From NCBI RefSeq assembly GCF_008368715.1, contig NZ_SMRS01000004.1:124001-188000 (forward strand): a stretch of 64,000 nucleotides of DNA. Reading direction: 5' to 3'. Within the stretch, counting starts at the first letter, position 1; each line of letters starts with the position of its first letter. The DNA comes from Nitrincola tapanii (lineage in GTDB: Bacteria; Pseudomonadota; Gammaproteobacteria; Pseudomonadales; Balneatricaceae). Of the stretch, positions 23,694-32,262 are shown one piece after another. The translations under genes were made by a program, and so were the position numbers. The notes beneath the pieces were generated by a model. That model was not told the DNA's origin, ran no database searches, and worked only from the letters and a program-made list of their open reading frames with translations.

Positions 23694-25754
23694 TTAAACG
23701 ACCCCTAACCCGGAAAGCAGTTGTTGCATGGTGGCCTCATCTTCCGGGTTGATCTGGGCTTGTCGATGCAAGTGGATACAAAAGCGACTGCCGACCCCTA
23801 ACTTAGATTCGACACACAGGTCTCCACCATAGCGCCTAACCAGCGACTGGCTGATTGAGAGACCGAGGCCATTGCCATTTTCACGCGTTGTGTAAAAGGG
23901 CTCAAAAATACGTGCGGCGACCTCTGCAGGCATTCCACAGCCATTATCTTGTACACAGATCTCCACACCTTCTGTGCCTGTTTTACTCAACCAGGGCTGA
24001 GTGGAGAGACGAATCTCACCGCCCTGTTCGGGGAGCGCATGGGCTGCGTTCAGCAGCAGATTCACCAGTACCTGCTGTAATTGCTGGCGATTCCCTTCAA
24101 TCTCACCCTGGGCTTGGTAAGACTCCAACACCTGGATACCCTTTTTCTCGAGCGCATGGCGTACCAGGCTTAGGGTATCCTTCACCACCCGATTGACCTC
24201 CATTTGGTGCAGTTGATCGATCATCTGTCCAGGGCGTGAGTATTGCAGCAGATTGTTGATAATGGCTTGAATACGATAGACCTGCTCGATCACGGTATCG
24301 ATCTCTTCCTGAACAGGCTGGGCGTCTTCCCCTAATTCGGCCAGTAAAAGATCCATGTGTCCGAGGATGACCGCAGCCGGGTTGTTAATCTCGTGCGCAA
24401 TTCCGGCCGTGAGTTCCCCTAATACGGCGAGTTTCTCTTTCGTAAAGAGTTCGGCGCGTGTGGCTTTTAACAGCTCGATCGAGGCTTCTAACTCAGCGGT
24501 TTTTTCTTGCAAGCTGGCGGTACGTTCTGTGACTTTTTGTTCTAAACGCTCAGCGGCTTGGCGAATATGTTCTTGGCGTGCATCCAGCTCATCCAGCATG
24601 GAGTCAAACTCTTGAGCTAAGAGGGCCAACTCATCCTGATGCTTCAGCGGCCCGATGCGCACCGAGCTATCACCGCTTTGCACGGCGAGCACCGAGCGGT
24701 GAATGTGACGGATCGGGGCAAACAGCGCATAGGCACTACGCCAGACCAGCACCGCCGACACCAGCAGAATCAGCAGAAGGGTGATGCCCAGTTCGCCGAG
24801 CGTTTTTCGATACATCTCAACGAAGGGGCCTTCCGAGAAGCCCGCATAGAGCATGCCGATCAGCTCACCTTGCAGATCATAGAGGGGTTCATAAGCGCTG
24901 ATAAACCAATCGCTGACGACAAAGGCACGATCCAACCAAACGGCTTGTTGATCTAACACGCGCACGGCTACATCCGCTGAAATGCGCGTGCCGATGGCCC
25001 GAATAAAATCCTCATCCTCTAAGTGGCGCGGTACATTGGTACTGATGCGCACTTCGTCGAGAAATAGCGTGACGGTGCCGATGCCACGCGAAGGTAGGGC
25101 ATCGCGGCCATAAACCAGATCTCGAATTTGATCGACAAATTCTAGGTTGTGGTTCATCAGTACGCCGGCATCTAACCAAGCTTGAACCTCACCCTGAGCA
25201 TCGCGCAGCGGGTAGAGGCTACGCACAAACATAGCTCGTGTTTCCTCTCGTGCATCACTTGGGCGCGCACGTGGGGTATCCAGAATCTCGACCCGTGCCG
25301 CCGCAACCAGGTGTGGAAATTCACTCGCCAGCTCTTGTGCCGAGAGCACCGACAAACCGCGTAAGGCTTCCCCAGCCTGCAGCTGTGTGTGCAAGCGCTC
25401 TGCGCTACTGGGTAGGCTACTGGTTAAAGAGTGCTGTGCGCTGCTGGGCAAAAGGCGTAAATAATCCAACCCATAGACCTCCTGCCAGCGAGCCAGAGTG
25501 GCACTATCCAGCTCAGTGAGCTCAAAGGCTTGAGCAAGAAAATGCAGATGTTCGAGCTGGCGCTCCTGCATCAGTTGCAGGGTGCTGCGTGCCACTGCAA
25601 GATCCGAGGCGACCTTCATATACAGCTGTCGGTCGGTATAGGTGCGTGTCCAGTAGGTGGTGAGGGCAATGAGCGCCAGGAGGGTTAGCAGAATGGGCGT
25701 CAGGATCAAGAATACCAGGCGCCCACGCACCGATTGTCGCCAGCTTAAACTCAT
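23694..25754 (-). CDS. Cache-domain sensor histidine kinase, partner of the sigma-54 activator
   Basis: A 686-residue inner-membrane kinase. Two membrane helices (about 12-32 and 320-340) enclose a 290-residue periplasmic sensor of the double-Cache type (SAYEPLYDLQGELIGMLYAGF at its end). Then come HAMP (APIRHIHRSVLAVQSGDSSVRI), a coiled coil, HisKA with H-box GIAHEINNPAAVILGHMDLL, and HATPase with NLLLNAAHALP, DNGCGMP and GNGLGLSIS. It overlaps the response-regulator gene by ATGA. The signal is unknown; its place inside the formate/tungsten locus suggests a small periplasmic ligand such as a carboxylate. Confidence 0.9.
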   Translation of the reverse strand: MSLSWRQSVRGRLVFLILTPILLTLLALIALTTYWTRTYTDRQLYMKVASDLAVARSTLQLMQERQLEHLHFLAQAFELTELDSATLARWQEVYGLDYLRLLPSSAQHSLTSSLPSSAERLHTQLQAGEALRGLSVLSAQELASEFPHLVAAARVEILDTPRARPSDAREETRAMFVRSLYPLRDAQGEVQAWLDAGVLMNHNLEFVDQIRDLVYGRDALPSRGIGTVTLFLDEVRISTNVPRHLEDEDFIRAIGTRISADVAVRVLDQQAVWLDRAFVVSDWFISAYEPLYDLQGELIGMLYAGFSEGPFVEMYRKTLGELGITLLLILLVSAVLVWRSAYALFAPIRHIHRSVLAVQSGDSSVRIGPLKHQDELALLAQEFDSMLDELDARQEHIRQAAERLEQKVTERTASLQEKTAELEASIELLKATRAELFTKEKLAVLGELTAGIAHEINNPAAVILGHMDLLLAELGEDAQPVQEEIDTVIEQVYRIQAIINNLLQYSRPGQMIDQLHQMEVNRVVKDTLSLVRHALEKKGIQVLESYQAQGEIEGNRQQLQQVLVNLLLNAAHALPEQGGEIRLSTQPWLSKTGTEGVEICVQDNGCGMPAEVAARIFEPFYTTRENGNGLGLSISQSLVRRYGGDLCVESKLGVGSRFCIHLHRQAQINPEDEATMQQLLSGLGVV

Positions 25755-27169
25755 GCCAGGCGCTCAAGCTCATCGTGATCAAGCGACTTGTCCAGCTCAG
25801 AAGTCTCTGCGCTTTCTTGCCAACCGGCCAGTTTACGATCGAGCGTTTTACGAGCGATGCCCAGTTGCCGAGCGGCAGCGGATTTATTGCCCTCACACAC
25901 CTCCAGTACACGCAGGATATGTCGCTTCTCGACCTCCTCTAACGGCCAGCAGCTTGGATAAGCGGCGTGAGCCTGGGCACCGAGTTCAGGGGTACGCAGT
26001 TCATCCAGCGGCAGGTGTCCGAGCAAGATACAGCGTTCAATAAAGTTCTTCAGTTCACGAATATTGCCTGGCCAGGAATGGCTTTGCATGGCGCGCAAAT
26101 CTTCATGGCTAAAGGGTACGGCGGGCAAGCCGAGGTCACTGGAAAGCTTGCGTGAGAAATAATGCGCCAACTGCGGGATGTCCTCTGCCCGTTCCCTTAG
26201 GGGCGGGAGGGTGAGGGTGAGTACATTCAAACGGAAAAACAGGTCTTCACGGAAGTTGTGTTGTTTGACTTCATCGCTGAGTTTGCGATTCGTCGCGGCC
26301 AGAATACGAACATCAGTAGGAATCTCACGCTCACTGCCGACTGGGCGAATCTTTTTCTGCTCTAGGGCGCGCAGCAGTTTAGCCTGCATGGCCAAAGGTA
26401 ACTCGCCAATCTCATCCAGAAAGAGGGTGCCGCCACTGGCGTAGGTGAAGAGTCCATCACGCGCACGATCGGCACCGGTAAACGCGCCTTTGGTGTGCCC
26501 AAAGAGTTCTGCTTCCAAGAGCTCCGGTGAAATCGCCCCGCAATTGACCGGCACATAAGGGCCTTCTCGACCGGATTGCTGGTGCAGGGCGCGCGCGACC
26601 AGCTCTTTACCTGTACCCGATTCGCCTTCAATCAACACTGCAGAGGGCGTAGGCGCCACACGTGTGATCACCGCCTCTAGGCGTTGAATCACTGAGCTGT
26701 CGCCCAGCATCGGGGTGTCGGCATCTAGATAGCGTGTGACTTCACGACGCAAGAGAAAGTTCTCACGTGCCAATTGGCGGCGCTTTAACACGCGCAGCAC
26801 CGCATTCATCATCTGTTCCAGACGAAAGGGTTTGAGGATAAAGTCGGCGGCTCCGGCACGTAGCGCTTGAATCGCGGTATCCAGCTCGGCATAGGCGGTC
26901 ATAAAGATCACATCACTGTGACGATTCGGATCCTGTAGCGCCTCATGCCATTCAATTCCCGAGCGCCCTGGCAGTTTGACATCGACAATCAGTAGGTCAA
27001 AATGGCAGCGGCGGCGGATCTCTTCGGCCCGCTCAATACTGCTGGCCACTTCCACCAGACCAAAGTGTTTTTCCAGGGCTTTTTGCAAAAAGCTACGCAT
27101 GCCAGACTCGTCATCCACGACTAAAACAGCCGCAGAACGGCATAGACTCAGATCAGCATTGGTATTCAT
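25751..27169 (-). CDS. NtrC-family sigma-54-dependent response regulator
   Basis: A 472-residue activator with three domains. The receiver (about 14-125) has the phosphorylation Asp in LLIVDVKLPG. The AAA+ domain (about 150-380) has Walker A GESGTGKE, the sigma-54 contact loop GAFTGA, LFLDEIGELP and the arginine finger region. The C-terminal Fis-type helix-turn-helix reads GNKSAAARQLGIARKTLDRKL. The ATG at 27169 precedes the receiver fold directly and follows GAGAA. Three -24/-12 promoters with related upstream palindromes in this window (fdhD, fdh operon, tupA) are its obvious targets. Confidence 0.93.
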   Translation of the reverse strand: MNTNADLSLCRSAAVLVVDDESGMRSFLQKALEKHFGLVEVASSIERAEEIRRRCHFDLLIVDVKLPGRSGIEWHEALQDPNRHSDVIFMTAYAELDTAIQALRAGAADFILKPFRLEQMMNAVLRVLKRRQLARENFLLRREVTRYLDADTPMLGDSSVIQRLEAVITRVAPTPSAVLIEGESGTGKELVARALHQQSGREGPYVPVNCGAISPELLEAELFGHTKGAFTGADRARDGLFTYASGGTLFLDEIGELPLAMQAKLLRALEQKKIRPVGSEREIPTDVRILAATNRKLSDEVKQHNFREDLFFRLNVLTLTLPPLRERAEDIPQLAHYFSRKLSSDLGLPAVPFSHEDLRAMQSHSWPGNIRELKNFIERCILLGHLPLDELRTPELGAQAHAAYPSCWPLEEVEKRHILRVLEVCEGNKSAAARQLGIARKTLDRKLAGWQESAETSELDKSLDHDELERLA

Positions 27170-27208
27170 AGGATTCTCAAGACAGTGGACAGGAAGTCGC
27201 ATCTCTCA

Positions 27209-27255
27209 GGGTCGATTTGACGCGCTTCGCTTTTATATTTGTATCTTTTTGACCC
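27209..27255. promoter_or_regulatory. Activator-site candidates upstream of tupA
   Basis: GGGTCG-ATT-TGACGC at 27209-27223 and a half site TGACCC at 27250-27255 resemble the GGGTCA-N3-TGACCC palindromes near fdhD and the fdh operon. They lie 100-147 bases upstream of the tupA -24 box and between it and the divergent regulator gene, so autoregulation is also possible. Confidence 0.45.
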
Positions 27256-27355
27256 AAGCATAGTGTCTTAATCTCGAGGTATCCAGTTTTTTGTCCCAAA
27301 ATAGGGCCAGTTACCCCTGATGTTTCGTGAGCTTGGACGGCTGCACGGGTAAAGC

Positions 27356-27371
27356 TGGACTCGTATTTGCT
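27356..27371 (+). promoter_or_regulatory. Sigma-54 (-24/-12) promoter of the tup/molybdopterin operon
   Basis: TGGACTCGTATTTGCT has exact GG-N10-GC spacing and a full TTGCT -12 element; the -24 half TGGACT deviates from TGGCAC. It is 66 bases before the tupA start. Confidence 0.68.
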
Positions 27372-27436
27372 GATCAGACTGAGTGCAGTGAACCTCTGCC
27401 TAGATTTTCCATGACAATCGATAAAAGGAAATGCCC

Positions 27437-28246
27437 ATGAAGCTTCGCTTCGGTCTCTTATGTCTGCTCTTGGCTCTTTGCATAAGCTCCAATCTTCAGG
27501 CGCAAACTCAACTGCGTTTAGCGACTACAACCAGTACTTACAACTCCGGTCTATTGGATTATCTGCTTCCACATTTTGAGCAGGCCTCGGGCATCCAAGT
27601 GCAGGTGATCTCGGTGGGAACCGGAGCCGCCTTACGTTTAGGACAGGATGGAGATGTGGATTTGGTGATGACACATGCGCCTGAAGCCGAAACCGAATTT
27701 GTTGCGGCAGGTTATGGGATTGAACCTAGGGCTTTGATGTACAATGATTTTGTGATTGTCGGCCCGGCTCAAGACCCGGCCGGTATCGCACAGAAGCAGA
27801 CGGCGGTAGACGCCTTTGCCAGGATTGTATTGCAAGGCGCAATTTTCGTCTCACGTGGAGATGACTCCGGCACTCACATCAAAGAGTTAAGTTATTGGCA
27901 GGCGCTTGAACAGACGCTACCCTTCCCAGGCTACCGTGCCGTGGGTCAGGGTATGGGGCGCGTGCTGTCGATTGCGGATGAGATGCAAGGTTATACCCTA
28001 ACGGATCGAGGCACCTGGTTGGCGATGCGTGCCAAACTGGATAATCAACTGTTGCTACAAGGAGATCCTTCTCTGTTTAACTCTTATCAGGTCATTCTGG
28101 TCAATCCAGAGCGCCACCCCCATGTTCAGGTTGATGAGGCACGACGCTTCTCAGATTGGTTGGTCTCAGAAACTGGGCAAGCTTTGATTAATGCTTTCCA
28201 GGTAGACGGTGAGCCTTTGTTCTTTGCTTCGGCACAGGAGAACTAA
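27437..28246 (+). CDS. tupA: Tungstate ABC transporter, substrate-binding protein
   Basis: Periplasmic tungstate-binding protein, 269 residues. A Sec signal ends in LQAQT. The mature protein begins LRLATTTSTYNSGLL, where the TTTS motif marks the TupA family and binds the oxyanion, and carries the second signature SRGDDSGTHIKEL (about 137-149), as well as DGDVDLVMTHAP. TupA is selective for tungstate, in contrast to ModA. The ATG at 27437 has AAGGA at good spacing. It is the first gene of a long operon that continues to moaA. Confidence 0.93.
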   Translation: MKLRFGLLCLLLALCISSNLQAQTQLRLATTTSTYNSGLLDYLLPHFEQASGIQVQVISVGTGAALRLGQDGDVDLVMTHAPEAETEFVAAGYGIEPRALMYNDFVIVGPAQDPAGIAQKQTAVDAFARIVLQGAIFVSRGDDSGTHIKELSYWQALEQTLPFPGYRAVGQGMGRVLSIADEMQGYTLTDRGTWLAMRAKLDNQLLLQGDPSLFNSYQVILVNPERHPHVQVDEARRFSDWLVSETGQALINAFQVDGEPLFFASAQEN

Positions 28247-28254
28247 GCGCGATC

Positions 28255-28962
28255 ATGGAGTCCTTATCACAAGCCACCTGGGCAGCGGTTCTGCTGTTGT
28301 TGTCGGGTGATGCGGAGCTTTGGCAGATTATAGCGGTCTCTTTTCGTGTCTCTTTGACCGCGCTCATCTTGGCGTTGCCCCCGGCGCTCTTCCTGGCTTT
28401 TTGCCTCAGCTTTTGGCGCTTTCCTGGGCATGGGTTGATTGTGACGCTGAATAATGCCCTTTTAGCCGTGCCTACGGTCGTGATCGGTCTCCTGCTCGTT
28501 TTACTCTTATCCCGTAGCGGCCCCTTTGGCGATCTACGTCTGCTGTTTACTCAACCCGCGATGATCATCGGTCAGATGCTCATCGCGTTTCCCTTGCTTC
28601 TAGTCATGCTGCACGCGGCTTATCAGGGCGTCTCGCGTCATGCCTGGGAAACGGCACGTAGTCTGGGTTGTTCACGCTGGCAGAGCCTATGGCTGGTGAC
28701 GCTAGAAGGGCGTTTTGCCATTCTCGCGGCCTTGGTCACGGCTTTTGGTCGTATTGTAGCGGAAGTGGGCTGTGCCATGATGGTGGGGGGCAATATTGCA
28801 GGTTACACCCGCACGATCACCACCTCTATCGCTCTGGAAACCACTAAGGGGGAATATGTGCAGGGCATCGCTTTGGGGATTGTTTTGTTGATACTTGCAC
28901 TCGGATTAAATCTGTTGGTTGGGCTAAGTCGTGGCCGTGCTGTGCAGGGTGTCCAGACATGA
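28255..28962 (+). CDS. tupB: Tungstate ABC transporter, permease
   Basis: Inner-membrane permease of 235 residues with about five or six helices. The cytoplasmic loop facing the ATPase reads AWETARSLGCSRWQSLW, and the TupB-type segment AEVGCAMMVGGNIAGYTRTITTSI follows (given here in part, about 162-186). It lies 8 bases after tupA and overlaps tupC by 4 bases. Confidence 0.92.
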   Translation: MESLSQATWAAVLLLLSGDAELWQIIAVSFRVSLTALILALPPALFLAFCLSFWRFPGHGLIVTLNNALLAVPTVVIGLLLVLLLSRSGPFGDLRLLFTQPAMIIGQMLIAFPLLLVMLHAAYQGVSRHAWETARSLGCSRWQSLWLVTLEGRFAILAALVTAFGRIVAEVGCAMMVGGNIAGYTRTITTSIALETTKGEYVQGIALGIVLLILALGLNLLVGLSRGRAVQGVQT

Positions 28963-29591
28963 GTCTCCTCAAGGCGGAAGATCTGAGCAAACATTTTGGC
29001 CAACGTCTCCTGTGGAGAATACCCAGTTTAAGTGTGCAGCCTGGGCAGTTGATCTATCTGCGTGGTGATAATGGTAGTGGTAAAACCACCTTGTTAAAAA
29101 CGTTGGCCGGTTTGCTGCCTTTGGAGCAGGGGCGGGTCGAGTTGCTGGGGCAAAGCGTGGCTCCAGGAAAGGGGGTATGTTATCTGCACCAGCAACCCTA
29201 TATGTTTGATACCAGTGTTTGGAGGAATCTACAGCGGGTGCCGGTGTCGGGATTAAGTCGTGCGGCCTTGCAGGCCAAACGCGAAGAGGCTTTGACTTGG
29301 GCGGGGTTAACGGAGCAGCGCCATCAACCTGCCCGCACCCTTTCTGGGGGCGAGCGTCAACGTTTAGCTATGGCGCGGGCGCGTTTAAGTCAGCCTTGTG
29401 TTTGGCTATTGGATGAACCCCTCGCGAGTTTAGACGACCGCTCGGCGATACAGGTGCTGGAGTTGATCCAGCACTTACAAGCGGCTGGAGCCGCGATTTT
29501 GCTCACCTCTCATCAAAGCGGACAACTGAGTGCGCTGTGTCAGGAGACTTGGCTTTTACAGGATGGAGACTTGCATCCTCAGGCGCTTTAG
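28959..29591 (+). CDS. tupC: Tungstate ABC transporter, ATP-binding protein
   Basis: ABC ATPase of 210 residues: Walker A GDNGSGKTT (about 34-42), signature LSGGERQRLA, Walker B VWLLDEPLASLD, and H-loop TSHQSG. It lacks the C-terminal Mo-binding TOBE domain of ModC, which fits TupC. The start overlaps the end of tupB (ATGA). Confidence 0.92.
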   Translation: MSLLKAEDLSKHFGQRLLWRIPSLSVQPGQLIYLRGDNGSGKTTLLKTLAGLLPLEQGRVELLGQSVAPGKGVCYLHQQPYMFDTSVWRNLQRVPVSGLSRAALQAKREEALTWAGLTEQRHQPARTLSGGERQRLAMARARLSQPCVWLLDEPLASLDDRSAIQVLELIQHLQAAGAAILLTSHQSGQLSALCQETWLLQDGDLHPQAL

Positions 29592-29700
29592 TCGAAGCTT
29601 CAAACAGTGGTTTGTGGAGGGGGTTGAGCTCGCCTTGGGTGCTAACCCTGCATCGATTGGACTTAAATTTGACTTAGATTGGACTAAAGAGAGCACCGCT

Positions 29701-30276
29701 ATGTCTTTGAATCAAAAACAATGCGTCACCGGTGTGATCCTGGCCGGTGGTCAGGGTCGGCGCATGGGCGGGCATGATAAAGGCTGGGTCGAATTTCAAA
29801 ATAAACCCTTTATTCAGCATGTCTTGGAACGTTTACGCCCTCAGGTCGATCAACTGATTATCAATGCAAATCGCTCACAAGCGGCTTATCAGGCTCTGGG
29901 TGTGCCGGTGGTCGAGGATTTGCAAACGGGGTTTCAAGGGCCTTTGATGGGGATCGCGACGGCACTCAGTGCCGCTGAGCATGAGTGGGTGCTCTGTGTT
30001 CCTTGTGATGGTTTGTTTATCCCGCAAGATCTGGTCAGTCGTCTGCTGCAAGCGGCGTTAAATTCCGGTCGCGCTATCGTGGTGGCGGATGACGGTGATC
30101 GTTTGCAACCGATGGTGGTGTTGCTCAAGCGCAGCGTGCTGCCCAACTTACTGCAAGCGCTGGAGCAGGGTGAACGTAAACCGGATCGTTGGTATGCCAG
30201 CCAGGGTATGGCGCAAGTGAGCTTCAGCGTTGATGAGTTGTATAACTTTAACTACCCTGAACAGCTATTGGACTGA
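29701..30276 (+). CDS. mobA: Molybdenum cofactor guanylyltransferase
   Basis: MobA attaches GMP to molybdopterin to give the MGD (bis-MGD) cofactor used by formate dehydrogenases. The 191-residue protein opens with the nucleotide-binding signature GVILAGGQGRRMGGHDKGW, followed by VVEDLQTGFQGPLMGI and the metal-binding CVPCDGLFIP. The ATG at 29701 starts directly before the fold; AAAGAGAG lies upstream. It is 109 bases downstream of tupC. Confidence 0.93.
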   Translation: MSLNQKQCVTGVILAGGQGRRMGGHDKGWVEFQNKPFIQHVLERLRPQVDQLIINANRSQAAYQALGVPVVEDLQTGFQGPLMGIATALSAAEHEWVLCVPCDGLFIPQDLVSRLLQAALNSGRAIVVADDGDRLQPMVVLLKRSVLPNLLQALEQGERKPDRWYASQGMAQVSFSVDELYNFNYPEQLLD

Positions 30277-30374
30277 ATCCTGCAGAGTTTTTGTCCCTAA
30301 AAAGGAGTTTTTTTCCATCCGGCCAGGAATGCTGCTTGCTTAATCAGCCTAACAAAATAAAGAGACGGGCAGTC

Positions 30375-30929
30375 ATGATTCAGTATCCCCGGCCCTTGCT
30401 GGGTTTTGCCGCCTGGAGTGGTACCGGTAAAACAACCCTACTCAAGGCACTCTTACCGCGCTTGCAAGCCCGGGGGTTAAGGATTGCCTGTATCAAGCAT
30501 GCGCATCATGCCTTTGATGTGGATCAGCCGGGAAAAGATAGCTATGAACTGCGCCATGCCGGTGCGAGCCAGATGTTGATTGCCTCGTCGCAGCGTTGGG
30601 CGTTAATGACAGAAACTCCTGGGGCCGAGGAACCGCGCTTGCAGACACTTTTGCAGCATTTAGATCCTGATGTGCTGGATCTGGTGTTGGTGGAAGGGTT
30701 TAAAGCTGAAGCCTTTGCCAAAATCGAACTGCATCGTCATGCGTTAGGCAAACCCCTACTTTGGCCACAAGACCCCAACATTCGTCTACTGGCTTGTGAC
30801 CAACCTCAAATCCAGCAGTCCAACTGCCCACTTGAGGTCTTGGACATTAACCAGCTGCAGGCCATTGAGGATTGGGTGCTTGAGTTTGTCCGTCAATTTC
30901 CCAGCGGAGTCGATCATGTCGTCAGCTGA
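30375..30929 (+). CDS. mobB: Molybdopterin-guanine dinucleotide biosynthesis adaptor MobB
   Basis: GTP-binding P-loop protein of 184 residues that assists MobA. Walker A reads WSGTGKTTL (about 14-22), followed by IACIKHAHHAFDVDQPGKDSYELRHAG, a MobB hallmark (quoted in two parts in homologues; positions about 39-65), and LVLVEGFKAEAFAKIE. The gene overlaps the second moeA by 14 bases. Confidence 0.92.
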   Translation: MIQYPRPLLGFAAWSGTGKTTLLKALLPRLQARGLRIACIKHAHHAFDVDQPGKDSYELRHAGASQMLIASSQRWALMTETPGAEEPRLQTLLQHLDPDVLDLVLVEGFKAEAFAKIELHRHALGKPLLWPQDPNIRLLACDQPQIQQSNCPLEVLDINQLQAIEDWVLEFVRQFPSGVDHVVS

Positions 30930-32217
30930 TGTATCCTGCTTTGATTTTGTCACCCCTTCGGGAAATCGCCCCCTGCGCTTGGAGGAGGGTGTACGTTTGG
31001 TGCTGGCAGCAGCGAGCGCGCCAACACCGACGGAACTTGTTGATTTGATGCAAGCCCAGGGTCGTATTCTGGCGGAAACTCAGATCTCTCCAATTGCAGT
31101 CCCCCCAGCACGTAATTCCGCGATGGATGGTTATGCCATTCTGTCCACCGATTTAAATCATCTGGAAGCTTGGCAGTTAGTGGGTGAGTCCTTGGCCGGC
31201 CATCCTTGGACAGGGCCGTTAAGATCGGGCCAAGCCGTGATGATCACTACGGGGGCTTGCTTGCCGTCCGGCGCGGATACGGTGGTCATGCAAGAGATGT
31301 GTGAGCGGGTCGAGGATCAGTTGATCATCCGCTTTCAAGAGTCTGTACAACCGGGGCAACATATCCGTGAGGCCGGTGAGGATATCGCCTTGGGCTCGGC
31401 CGTGCTCTACGCCGGTCAGCGTATCGGTCCGGTTGAAGCGGGTTTGCTGGCTTCGATTGGTATTGAAAAGGTTAAGGTGCATCAAGCCTTAAAAGTGGCG
31501 CTTTTTTCGACGGGGGATGAGGTGTCTGCTCCGGGTGAACCACTGACAGCCGGTGCGATTTACGATTCCAATCGTTACAGCCTGGCGGCGGTACTGCAGG
31601 CGTTGGGGTGTGAGGTGATGGATTTAGGTATCCTGCCCGATCATCCGCAAGCGATACATGCGGCCCTTACTGTGGCGCGCAGCAAAGCCCGCTTAGTGAT
31701 CACCAGTGGCGGTGTATCGGTGGGAGAGGCCGATCATATCCGCAGTGTTTTGAATCGTCTCGGGCAAACAGGTTTTTGGCAGTTGGCTGTGCGTCCAGGG
31801 CGGCCCTTTGCTTTTGGCGATCTGGGGTCAGAACCCGGGCAAGAGCCGTGTTTATTCGCCGCACTACCGGGTAATCCTGTCGCCGCGTTAGTCACCTTTA
31901 TGTTGATTCTGCAGCCTTTAATTCGGCGTTTGCAGGGTGAGACGGATTGGGTGGGCTTAACTTGGAGTGCTAAGGTCACCGAGCGCATGAAGAGTCGCTT
32001 AGGGCGCAGTGATTTTCATCGGGGGATTTACAGCCTGAATGCCGAAGGTGTGCTTGAGGTTCGTAGCACGGGTGCGCAAGGCTCCGGTATTTTGACTTCG
32101 ATGCATCAAGGTAATTGTTTAATTCGAATTCCCGAGGAAACCGCGAGCTTAGCGCCCGGAGATAAAGCCAGTATTTATCCTTTCAGTGGTTGGTTACCTG
32201 GTTATCCGGCTCTGTAA
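30916..32217 (+). CDS. moeA: Molybdopterin molybdenumtransferase, copy 2
   Basis: A 433-residue MoeA with NSAMDGYAI (about 70-78), TTGACLPSGADTVVMQE, LFSTGDEVSAPGE, ITSGGVSVGEADHIR, ALPGNPVAALV and the C-terminal domain IV. It overlaps mobB. It is longer than, and clearly distinct from, the copy at 22470, so the locus carries two MoeA types. One may prefer tungstate. Confidence 0.92.
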   Translation: MSSADVSCFDFVTPSGNRPLRLEEGVRLVLAAASAPTPTELVDLMQAQGRILAETQISPIAVPPARNSAMDGYAILSTDLNHLEAWQLVGESLAGHPWTGPLRSGQAVMITTGACLPSGADTVVMQEMCERVEDQLIIRFQESVQPGQHIREAGEDIALGSAVLYAGQRIGPVEAGLLASIGIEKVKVHQALKVALFSTGDEVSAPGEPLTAGAIYDSNRYSLAAVLQALGCEVMDLGILPDHPQAIHAALTVARSKARLVITSGGVSVGEADHIRSVLNRLGQTGFWQLAVRPGRPFAFGDLGSEPGQEPCLFAALPGNPVAALVTFMLILQPLIRRLQGETDWVGLTWSAKVTERMKSRLGRSDFHRGIYSLNAEGVLEVRSTGAQGSGILTSMHQGNCLIRIPEETASLAPGDKASIYPFSGWLPGYPAL

Positions 32218-32262
32218 AGTGAGTCAGAAGGCAAAAAAGGTCAGAAGGCAAAAAGAGGTGGC

